Positions 24,786 to 31,388 of a DNA stretch of 31,748 nt are shown here, piece after piece. Location of the stretch: contig DATNFP010000028.1 in NCBI GenBank assembly GCA_035606335.1, forward strand, positions 1 to 31,748, given 5' to 3'. The DNA comes from DATNFP01 sp035606335 (lineage in GTDB: Bacteria > Bacteroidota > Bacteroidia > Chitinophagales > Chitinophagaceae). Under the pieces are notes generated by a model that was not told the DNA's origin, ran no database searches, and was given only the letters and a program-made list of their open reading frames with translations. Position numbers and translations under genes: made by a program. The first letter of the stretch is position 1. Each line of letters starts with the position of its first letter.

Positions 24786-25106
24786 TTAACGACGATAACA
24801 ACTGCCTCTATAGTAGTGAGGTCCATAATAACCTCTATAATGCGGACCATAATAACCTCTATAAACAGGAGCATAAGCATAAGGACGTGGATGATGATAA
24901 TAGCCACCTCCATAATATCCATAGCCTCCACCTACTACAACAACTGGAGCAGGAACCCTTAATGCAACATGCGGAGCACACCACCCAACCCGTGCATGAT
25001 AATAACCGCCTCCGTGCCAGCAACCTCTTCCCCATGCGTATGATTTATTACTTACTCCCACAAACAATAGCATAACTAATAATGCACCTACGATCTTGAT
25101 TTTCAT
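24786..25106 (-). CDS. Small exported Gly/Tyr/His-rich protein
   Basis: 106 residues. Signal peptide 1-24 (VSNKSYA), then about 80 residues dominated by Gly, Tyr, His, Arg and Pro with Cys at 29, 43 and 103. The octapeptide YRGYYGPH occurs twice in tandem (82-89, 90-97), matching a 24-base DNA repeat. Short valine-rich strand in the middle (VPAPVVVVGG). I recognise no domain; small exported proteins of this make-up are seen in many Gram-negative bacteria without known function. It is the most downstream of three small exported proteins on this strand, each with its own hairpin, so they are separate transcripts or have internal stops to transcription. Confidence is in the gene being real, not in a function. 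Confidence 0.7.
   Translation of the reverse strand: MKIKIVGALLVMLLFVGVSNKSYAWGRGCWHGGGYYHARVGWCAPHVALRVPAPVVVVGGGYGYYGGGYYHHPRPYAYAPVYRGYYGPHYRGYYGPHYYRGSCYRR
24823..24864. repeat. 24-base tandem repeat inside the Gly/Tyr/His-rich gene
   Basis: An 18-base stretch at 24823-24840 recurs identically at 24847-24864, a period of 24 bases or eight codons. It encodes the repeated YRGYYGPH. Confidence 0.75.
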
Positions 25107-25181
25107 AAAACACTGTTTTTAAGATTAGCAATCATTCTATTAATTAGATGCAATTAACCTGCCAAAGTTTAACTCAAAAAC

Positions 25182-25209
25182 AAAGAGCGCCTGTCTATAG
25201 GCGCTCTTT
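25182..25209 (-). terminator. Intrinsic terminator of the Gln/Pro-rich small gene
   Basis: An 11-bp perfect stem (25182-25192 with 25199-25209) with a six-base loop. On the minus strand it is followed by GTTTTTG. It lies 28 bases past the stop codon at 25238. Confidence 0.85.
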
Positions 25210-25237
25210 ATTCTTAAAATTTTATTAAAATGAAGAT

Positions 25238-25540
25238 TTATTTTTTTGTTTGCTGTGCTGGAGGCAAAGGTGTCAAAACCTGTCCGGAAGGAGCCTGGGG
25301 AACGGGGCGCTGCTGCAAAGGCTTTTGATGCACAGAGCTCACAGGTATACGAAGATTACGATCGAAATAATCCTTCTTTTGAGGTTGGGCTACAGCCTTT
25401 GATGCCGGCTGTTGATTATTAACCTTATTAGTCTGGATAGTAGCATCTTGTTTTTTAGTATTCTCAGTTTGTGCCATTGTATATTTACTAAAACCGACTA
25501 ATGATAAAGACATCAATAATATAAACACACGTTTTCTCAT
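25238..25540 (-). CDS. Small exported Gln/Pro/Lys-rich protein
   Basis: 100 residues. Signal peptide 1-23 (SKYTMAQ), then a mature part with no predicted fold: Gln-, Lys-, Thr- and Pro-rich, no Cys, with a central stretch KKDYFDRNLRIPVSSVHQKP that is the only part with mixed hydrophobic composition. Looks like an unstructured periplasmic or surface peptide. No recognisable family. ATG start with an AT-rich leader. Middle gene of the three small exported proteins; the strong hairpin after it argues for a real transcription unit. Confidence 0.65.
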   Translation of the reverse strand: MRKRVFILLMSLSLVGFSKYTMAQTENTKKQDATIQTNKVNNQQPASKAVAQPQKKDYFDRNLRIPVSSVHQKPLQQRPVPQAPSGQVLTPLPPAQQTKK

Positions 25541-25574
25541 AAATTTTTGTACAAATTTCTTTAACAGTAAAAAT

Positions 25575-25616
25575 AAATAATCACCCGCTTACAACAAGGG
25601 TGATTATTTGTTTTTT
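25575..25616. terminator. Intrinsic terminator of the His/Tyr-rich small gene
   Basis: A perfect 12-bp stem (25575-25586 with 25598-25609) with an 11-base loop. On the minus strand the stem runs into ATTTTTA; on the plus strand TTTTTT lies at 25611-25616. It sits between the stop codon at 25646 and the next start at 25540. Confidence 0.75.
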
Positions 25617-25645
25617 ATATAACTATTAACATCTATTTCATTTTA

Positions 25646-25909
25646 TCACGGCCTCGGTGGCACTGGCGGGGGAGGCGGTGTTGGCGGTAAAGGGCGTGGC
25701 GGATGGGGAGGGCGTGGCGGATTAGGTAATACTACTGTCGTCCCACCATAATAATGATGGTGATGATAATAATGGTGATAATGATGGTAATAGTGAGGAT
25801 GATGATAATGATGGTGATAATAATGATGGTGATGATATTGCGCGAATACGCTTGTGCTCGTTGTAGCCATCAATATAAATGCGACAATGTATTTGATTAG
25901 TTTTTTCAT
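25646..25909 (-). CDS. Small exported protein: His/Tyr block followed by Pro-rich block
   Basis: 87 residues. Signal peptide 1-24 (TSVFAQ). Residues 25-54 consist of 18 His, 11 Tyr and one Pro, and nothing else. A short GGTTVVL joint follows, then residues 62-87 contain 18 Pro with Arg, His and a run of five Pro. The clean signal peptide, ATG start, own terminator and lack of any longer reading frame on the other strand support a real gene. The His block could bind Zn, Ni, Cu or haem, and Tyr/His polymers can also drive pH-dependent assembly; both are inference. No known family comes to mind. It is next to, but probably not cotranscribed with, the biotin carboxylase gene. Confidence 0.75.
   Translation of the reverse strand: MKKLIKYIVAFILMATTSTSVFAQYHHHHYYHHHYHHPHYYHHYHHYYHHHHYYGGTTVVLPNPPRPPHPPRPLPPTPPPPPVPPRP
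25748..25837. repeat. Trinucleotide-like low-complexity tract encoding the His/Tyr block
   Basis: Ninety bases made almost only of CAY and TAY codons on the minus strand, read on the plus strand as runs of GATGGTGATAAT-like units. Imperfect copies and in-frame period of three mean the length could vary by slippage without breaking the frame. Confidence 0.7.
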
Positions 25910-25972
25910 AGTGATTTAATTAAGCTATTAACAATACAACTAAACCACAATAAAACTGTGCCATTTAATAAA

Positions 25973-26005
25973 CAAACTTAAAAGCTACGTCTTCTTACTT
26001 TCCAA
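25973..26005 (-). promoter_or_regulatory. Candidate promoter of the His/Tyr-rich gene, overlapping the end of accC
   Basis: A perfect TAAGTTTG box at 25980-25973 on the minus strand begins with the TAA stop codon of the biotin carboxylase gene. TTG at 26005-26003 is 22 bases upstream. Transcription from about 25969 would give a 60-base leader. Confidence 0.4.
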
Positions 26006-27471
26006 TTGGCAACATTATTATTTATTGTTGCTGTCCCATTTTTCTGGCCTTCTCCGTTTTCTTTATCCCAAAGTACGCTTCCTAACAAAGCGGCAACTTC
26101 ATGTGCAGATGTATTTTGCTGCAACATGTATTCCGGTTTGTAATATTTCTCAATAAACTTGGTATCAAAGTTACCTGAACGAAAGGGCTCTGTTTGTATC
26201 GCCCATTTCCCAAATCCCAATGTTGTTTGTATACCTTGTATATAATATTCATCAATTGCGCGGGTCAATCGTTGTATTGCTTCATCACGCGTGGCTGCGT
26301 ACGCTACTAACTTAGATATCAGGGAATCATAAAATACAGGAATCTCCTGGCCTTCTTCAAAACCATCATCCACACGTACTCCAGGCCCTTTGGCAGGTTG
26401 GTAAATTATAAGTTTACCCGTATCCGGTAGAAAGTTGTTCAATGGGTCTTCTGCACAGATGCGCAATTCGATGGCATGTCCTTTTATTTCCAGATCATCC
26501 TGCGTAAATGATAGTTTATTCCCTCTGGCTACATTTATTTGCTCTTTTACAAGGTCTATACCTGTTATCACTTCGGTAACACAATGCTCAACCTGTAAAC
26601 GGGTGTTCATTTCCAGGAAATAAAAATTCAGATTTTCATCTACCAGGAATTCTACAGTACCCGCACCATGATATTTACATGCCCTAGCTACAGCCACCGC
26701 ACATTCCCCCATTGCCTTCCTAATATCGGGAGTTAAACAACTGGATGGCGCTTCTTCTATCAGCTTCTGATGGCGTCGTTGTATAGAGCATTCACGCTCG
26801 AAAAGATATACATAGTTTCCATGCTGGTCGCCCATCAACTGTATCTCTATATGGCGCGGTGAGCCAACATATTTTTCAATGAACACATCATCATTTCCAA
26901 AGGCACTCAACGCTTCACTCTTTGCTGTTCTCATCTTCTCCTCAATTTCAGCATTGTTCTCTACCACACGCATCCCTTTACCTCCTCCGCCTGCTGATGC
27001 TTTAATAAGTATGGGGTACCCAATTTTATCAGCTATCGCTTTTGCTTCCGTTGCATCTTTTATGGGATCCTCAGTGCCTGGCACCATTGGCACATTAAAC
27101 TTTTTTGCTGCCTGCTTTGCAGCGATCTTACTACCCATTATCTCTATAGAATAAGCGGACGGTCCGATAAAAATTAATCCCGCATCACTAACTGCCCTGG
27201 AGAATCCTGCATTTTCACTCAGGAAGCCATATCCCGGATGTATGGCATCAGCATTCATCTTTTTAGCAACCTCTATTATCTTATGCCCTAATAGATATGA
27301 TTGAGAAGAAGGAGCAGGGCCAATACATACAGCCTCATCAGCATAACGCACAAAAGGCATATTTCTATCCGCTTCGGAAAATACTGCTACAGTTTTTATA
27401 CCCATTTCTTTTGCCGTACGCATTACACGCATCGCAATTTCACCACGGTTGGCAACAAGTAGTTTTTGCAT
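25978..27471 (-). CDS. accC: Biotin carboxylase subunit of an acyl-CoA carboxylase
   Basis: 497 residues. Carboxylates the biotin carrier using ATP and bicarbonate. N-terminal domain begins MQKLLVANRGEIAMRVMRTA; HPGYGFLSEN (78-87), the Gly-rich ATP loop SAGGGGKGMR (159-168), the Cys-containing CSIQRRHQK (228-236) and the active-site EMNTRLQVEH (287-296) are all intact. The ordinary AccC ends near 445-450; this protein carries about 45 more residues ending NVANWKVRRRSF. That tail resembles what I recall from Bacteroidota propionyl/acetyl-CoA carboxylase subunits, so it may serve that complex rather than fatty-acid synthesis. No carrier protein or carboxyltransferase gene is adjacent. Near-perfect -7 box (TATCTTAG) four bases before the ATG. 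Confidence 0.93.
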   Translation of the reverse strand: MQKLLVANRGEIAMRVMRTAKEMGIKTVAVFSEADRNMPFVRYADEAVCIGPAPSSQSYLLGHKIIEVAKKMNADAIHPGYGFLSENAGFSRAVSDAGLIFIGPSAYSIEIMGSKIAAKQAAKKFNVPMVPGTEDPIKDATEAKAIADKIGYPILIKASAGGGGKGMRVVENNAEIEEKMRTAKSEALSAFGNDDVFIEKYVGSPRHIEIQLMGDQHGNYVYLFERECSIQRRHQKLIEEAPSSCLTPDIRKAMGECAVAVARACKYHGAGTVEFLVDENLNFYFLEMNTRLQVEHCVTEVITGIDLVKEQINVARGNKLSFTQDDLEIKGHAIELRICAEDPLNNFLPDTGKLIIYQPAKGPGVRVDDGFEEGQEIPVFYDSLISKLVAYAATRDEAIQRLTRAIDEYYIQGIQTTLGFGKWAIQTEPFRSGNFDTKFIEKYYKPEYMLQQNTSAHEVAALLGSVLWDKENGEGQKNGTATINNNVANWKVRRRSF

Positions 27472-27547
27472 GGGGCTAAGATAAATTAAAAAATATCAAC
27501 CCTGTGTTTTGTCTAATAAAAACATTTGCTATTTCTTTAATAAGAGC

Positions 27548-28903
27548 TTACTCCTTTATAATTTTATAGCTCTGCATATTACCATTGAAATATACTTGTA
27601 GAATATAAAGGCCATTACTGTAATTGTCTAAATCTATGGTATTATGAGTGGCATTCAAGCGTTTATTGGCATTTATGCGCTGCCCTAAACTATTTAGCAA
27701 TGCTATTGACGCATCTTTATAATCCGGCAATAAAATATTTACAGTACCATTTGTTATAGTAGGATAAACCTGAATTGTGCTACTACTCTGCAAAATGTTT
27801 TTTATACCTGTACTACCTTTCAGTTTCACTATCCATCCATCATACCCTCCGTGATTGCCTGTCACATCTCCATCGGTTGAGTTTGTATATCCTGCTATTA
27901 TAAAACCACCATCTGTTGTTTGTCTGATACATTGACCCACATTATTATTACTTCCACCTAATAATTTATTCCATATTATATGTCCTGTGCTATCATAGCT
28001 TTTTACATACACTTTATCTGTAGAACTTGATGCTGAATTACCTTGCCCGCACACTACGTAGCCGTTTATAGTTTGCCTGACAGATGATAATACACTTCCG
28101 CTTAAACTATCTGAAGCCTGCCAGATAAAACTTCCTGTTGGATCAATGAGTTTAATATTTGCATTTGTACTATTCCATCCAGCAAATACATAATTACCAT
28201 CACGCGTCAATGCAACATCATTTATACCTGCATCTTCGTCTTTCACGTAGATCTCGTCGCCATTTACATTCAGTTTTCCCAACACACCATAAGTTGTAAT
28301 ATCATAATTATAAAAGCCTGTAAAAATATAGCCATCACTAGTTTCCTTAATAGATGTTGCCTGACCACCATCATACATGAAATTCCAGAAAATATTGCCT
28401 GCACTGTCAAATTTCCTCACAAGGATTTCATCAGTAGCTGTTAGGGTATCTCCACAAGCCACATAAACACCGTCTTTGGATTGTATGACGTCAAAACCTC
28501 TGATATCAACCGCCCACACTACATTACCGTTTGCATCTACTTTCATGGTTTTGTCACCAATTGCAACATACCCTCCATCAGTTGTTTGCCTTACATTCCT
28601 TATTTTACCCAGAGAGTCTGACCAATAAGTTTTTTCCCAATCTATACTACCGTCTGCATGTAATTTCATCAGCCATGCTCCTTTTATGCCTTTGTTACCG
28701 CTGAGATCTCCATCAACTGATAATGTTGAACCGGCAACAATAAAACCTCCGTCTTTTGTTTGTTCTACACAATAAATCCTGTCTTCTTTACTGCCACCCA
28801 GACATTTCTGCCATTCAATATCAGGTGATTGCGCCAACAACGAATTACATGAAAAAGAGAAAAAAATGATCAGCACATGAAAAAGAGAAAAAATTCTGTT
28901 CAT
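27548..28903 (-). CDS. Secreted beta-propeller-like repeat protein with T9SS type A sorting domain
   Basis: 451 residues. Signal peptide about 1-24 (CNSLLAQ). Residues 28-365 hold repeated blades with the recurring pattern R/EQTTDGGxxxxG (QTKDGGFIVAGST, QTTDGGYVAIGD, QTTDGGFIIAGYT) alternating with W/G-K-L/x-D-x-x-G-x-I-x-W units, typical of the Bacteroidota delta-60-like propellers seen in T9SS cargo. Residues about 375-451 are the Por type A signal (IQVYPTITNGTVNILLP, NGLYILQVY, YKIIKE). A surface or secreted protein; no enzyme motif. The promoter box at 28932-28939 lies in the 38-base gap after the PKD protein gene, so it may be transcribed separately. Confidence 0.88.
   Translation of the reverse strand: MNRIFSLFHVLIIFFSFSCNSLLAQSPDIEWQKCLGGSKEDRIYCVEQTKDGGFIVAGSTLSVDGDLSGNKGIKGAWLMKLHADGSIDWEKTYWSDSLGKIRNVRQTTDGGYVAIGDKTMKVDANGNVVWAVDIRGFDVIQSKDGVYVACGDTLTATDEILVRKFDSAGNIFWNFMYDGGQATSIKETSDGYIFTGFYNYDITTYGVLGKLNVNGDEIYVKDEDAGINDVALTRDGNYVFAGWNSTNANIKLIDPTGSFIWQASDSLSGSVLSSVRQTINGYVVCGQGNSASSSTDKVYVKSYDSTGHIIWNKLLGGSNNNVGQCIRQTTDGGFIIAGYTNSTDGDVTGNHGGYDGWIVKLKGSTGIKNILQSSSTIQVYPTITNGTVNILLPDYKDASIALLNSLGQRINANKRLNATHNTIDLDNYSNGLYILQVYFNGNMQSYKIIKE
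28847..28893. repeat. 28-base offset direct repeat in the signal-peptide coding region
   Basis: ACATGAAAAAGAGAAAAAA (19 bases) occurs at 28847-28865 and 28875-28893. The 28-base offset is not a multiple of three, so the copies are read in different frames yet both encode Phe/Ser-rich hydrophobic residues of the signal peptide. Confidence 0.6.
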
Positions 28904-28931
28904 AGGTTATTAAAATTATCAAATGTTATTG

Positions 28932-28939
28932 CAAATATA
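28932..28939 (-). promoter_or_regulatory. Bacteroidota -7 box of the T9SS propeller gene
   Basis: TATATTTG followed by CA on the minus strand, with a predicted leader of about 24 bases to the ATG at 28903. No good -33 element; the upstream gene ends three bases away. Confidence 0.45.
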
Positions 28940-28941
28940 TA

Positions 28942-31311
28942 TTATCGTATTAAAGCGATATCACCTTTTATCAAAAGCTCTTCACCCTCCTGTGAGTGTC
29001 CTTTCACAAAATAGTAATAAGATCCTATTTCGCACGGCACTCCTTTAAACCTGCCATCCCATCCCTGCATATAGGTCTTGGTCGTAAATATTTCTTGTCC
29101 CCACCTATTATAGATATGAAAACTTTCGAAGACAAAATCGCAAGCAATTATAGGATAAACAAGGTCATTTTTCCCATCTCCATTGGGGGTAAACGCACTT
29201 GGCATAAATACATTAGGCTGCTTATCCGCATCTACTATTATACTCCCTTTCGAACTACATCCATTTGCACCAATGCCGGTAACATAAAAAGTTGTTGTGT
29301 TTTGAGGTGATACTATCGGTTGCGAAGATGCGCTGTCATCACAATATTTAGCTGGTTGCCAACTATAATTTATAGCTCCAGTCGCAAATAACTGTACAGT
29401 TTTGTTAGTGCAGGATATTATTTGCCCATTGCTATTCAATATTAATGTAGGGCCAGGTAATATTTTGACTTGCAAAGAGTCTTTACCTACACAACCACCG
29501 TTATCAGTACCAGTAACTATATAGGTAGTAGTAACAGATGCGGTAGATATGGGATCTGCACTATTGGGATCACTGAGGCTGTATGGAGGCAACCATGAAT
29601 AAGTAGCAGCGCCGTATGCATGCAATTGAGCAGTGGTCCCCTGACAAATTGTAGTATCGCCTGAAGTAGTTATGGGAATAGGATGGACTAAATTAATAGT
29701 TGTGTTGGCTGTATCAGCACATCCTTGTTTATTCGACACTATTAAGGACACTGTATAATTCCCGGTATTGGAATATTGATGTGTTGTATTGTAGTTAGTA
29801 TCAGTGGCACCATCTCCAAAACTCCACAAATATGACGATGCAGTATCTCCGTTTATATGAACTGCATCAAACATTGCCTTAATACAATTTATAGCAGAGT
29901 CCGCAATAGTATAATTTATATTGTTGGACAATGATACAGTAGTTGCAAAACTATCGGTACATCCGTTTTTGTTAGTCGCAACAAGCGATACGGGATAGGT
30001 GCCACTATTATTATAATTATGCGTAACAGGATTACCTGTACCAGTAGTGCTATCTCCAAAATTCCATGTAAAGCTCACTGCATTCTCGCTACTTAACGAG
30101 TTTGCGGTAAACAGTAAGCGACGACACTTGACTATAGAATCGTAGATACTATAATTCATTGCAGCTGGTTTTATAGTAACAGAAGTATCGAGCGTATCAG
30201 GGCATCCCTGGCTATTGAGAAGAAGTAAGATTACGGGATAGGTACCAGTATCAGAATAATTATAATTGGTGGGATTACCTATACCCGAAGAACCATCACC
30301 AAAGTTCCAGGTATACTTACTGGCTAAGTCTCCACTAATACGTGATGCCGAGAATTGCACAGCAGTACAATTGTATATAGAATCTTTAATTGCATACTTC
30401 ATGGGCAATACATTAATCTTTACTGTATCATACAAAGTATCTGCATAGCCTACAGAATCCATTGTTGCAAGGGTTACATAGTATGTGCCATTAGCAGCAT
30501 AAGTATGTGTAACTGCAATACCGGTATCAGTGCTGCCATCTCCAAAACTCCATTTATAGCTTAGCCTAAAGCTGCTGTTAGTGCTATCTTTAAAATAAGC
30601 TGTATAGCATTTTATTGAATCTTTTATGGATTGAAAATACACGCAAGGTGTAAATGCAACATCAGCTATCATGAAATCATTACCAAACCATGATTTATTC
30701 GTGTCTGTTATTCTTATCGTTATCATGTTTGTATCAGCAACCCAGCAAGCACTGTTAAAATGCCATATCCCTGCCGAATCTCCATTAGTCGTATAGGAAG
30801 ATATTGTATCATTGTTGATAAGTATATCCAGAGTCGGTTGTGCTGATATATAAACCCCGGAGTCGATTGTGTTACAATAATAGTTGAAGTTATATTTAAT
30901 ACCTTTTATTACTGGGATATTTACATACCGTAAAACATCGTATGGCAACTTTGCAAAATTTGGATAAGGGGGTGAAGAGCTTTTAACTGCAGCACCATCA
31001 TAAATAAGGAAATGCCCCTTGCCGCCAGGCCCCGGAATACTTCCAAAACTGGTCCATATATGGTAACCAGCACTATAAACTGAATCTACATTTCTTGTCC
31101 AATAAATCTTTCCATATCCATAATCAAATGTATCACTATAATCGGTTTGAAAACCGACGCTAGAATCTAATGTGTTAGGATCGGAGAAATCGCCATTTAC
31201 TATTAAAGTTTTACCAGGCCAGCTACAGGTGCAGCTTTGGGCAAATGTTTTAGAAAATATAAGGGTGCTAAGTATAATTATTACATATTTAGCTATTAGG
31301 GTCTTCTTCAA
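28942..31311 (-). CDS. Multi-PKD secreted protein with T9SS type B (CHU_C, gliding-associated) C-terminal domain; TTG start
   Basis: 789 residues. Signal peptide 1-25 (SKTFAQ). Residues about 27-223 look like a jelly-roll binding domain (LIVNGDFSDPN near 36, MITIRITDTN near 196). Four PKD domains follow, each with a W-x-F-G-D-G/S core (254-259, 335-340, 416-421, 496-501) and GTY/GNY-x-V. Two further Ig-like units (about 547-620 and 621-695) each have a CxG/CTN start and TTTYIVTG/TTTFYVTG end. The last 95 residues (FMPSAFTPNGDGKND, FHIYNRWGQEIF, GWDGRFKG, IKGDIALIR) are the CHU_C type B signal for T9SS export. The start is TTG at 31311: the upstream frame meets a stop with no ATG, and MKKTLIAKY gives the needed basic N-terminus. 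Likely a large surface adhesin. Confidence 0.9.
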   Translation of the reverse strand: MKKTLIAKYVIIILSTLIFSKTFAQSCTCSWPGKTLIVNGDFSDPNTLDSSVGFQTDYSDTFDYGYGKIYWTRNVDSVYSAGYHIWTSFGSIPGPGGKGHFLIYDGAAVKSSSPPYPNFAKLPYDVLRYVNIPVIKGIKYNFNYYCNTIDSGVYISAQPTLDILINNDTISSYTTNGDSAGIWHFNSACWVADTNMITIRITDTNKSWFGNDFMIADVAFTPCVYFQSIKDSIKCYTAYFKDSTNSSFRLSYKWSFGDGSTDTGIAVTHTYAANGTYYVTLATMDSVGYADTLYDTVKINVLPMKYAIKDSIYNCTAVQFSASRISGDLASKYTWNFGDGSSGIGNPTNYNYSDTGTYPVILLLLNSQGCPDTLDTSVTIKPAAMNYSIYDSIVKCRRLLFTANSLSSENAVSFTWNFGDSTTGTGNPVTHNYNNSGTYPVSLVATNKNGCTDSFATTVSLSNNINYTIADSAINCIKAMFDAVHINGDTASSYLWSFGDGATDTNYNTTHQYSNTGNYTVSLIVSNKQGCADTANTTINLVHPIPITTSGDTTICQGTTAQLHAYGAATYSWLPPYSLSDPNSADPISTASVTTTYIVTGTDNGGCVGKDSLQVKILPGPTLILNSNGQIISCTNKTVQLFATGAINYSWQPAKYCDDSASSQPIVSPQNTTTFYVTGIGANGCSSKGSIIVDADKQPNVFMPSAFTPNGDGKNDLVYPIIACDFVFESFHIYNRWGQEIFTTKTYMQGWDGRFKGVPCEIGSYYYFVKGHSQEGEELLIKGDIALIR

Positions 31312-31388
31312 TGTATTAGATTTACAGACTGCAAGATATTAATATTTATTCCTCGTTCATTATCAATTTTATACTATTAGTCAATGTA

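Noticed and set aside
25748..25837. Regularly repeated short units that at first look like a CRISPR-like or intergenic repeat array
   Set aside because: The units have no constant repeat/spacer pattern and the tract is in frame inside a gene with a signal peptide, so it is coding low complexity.
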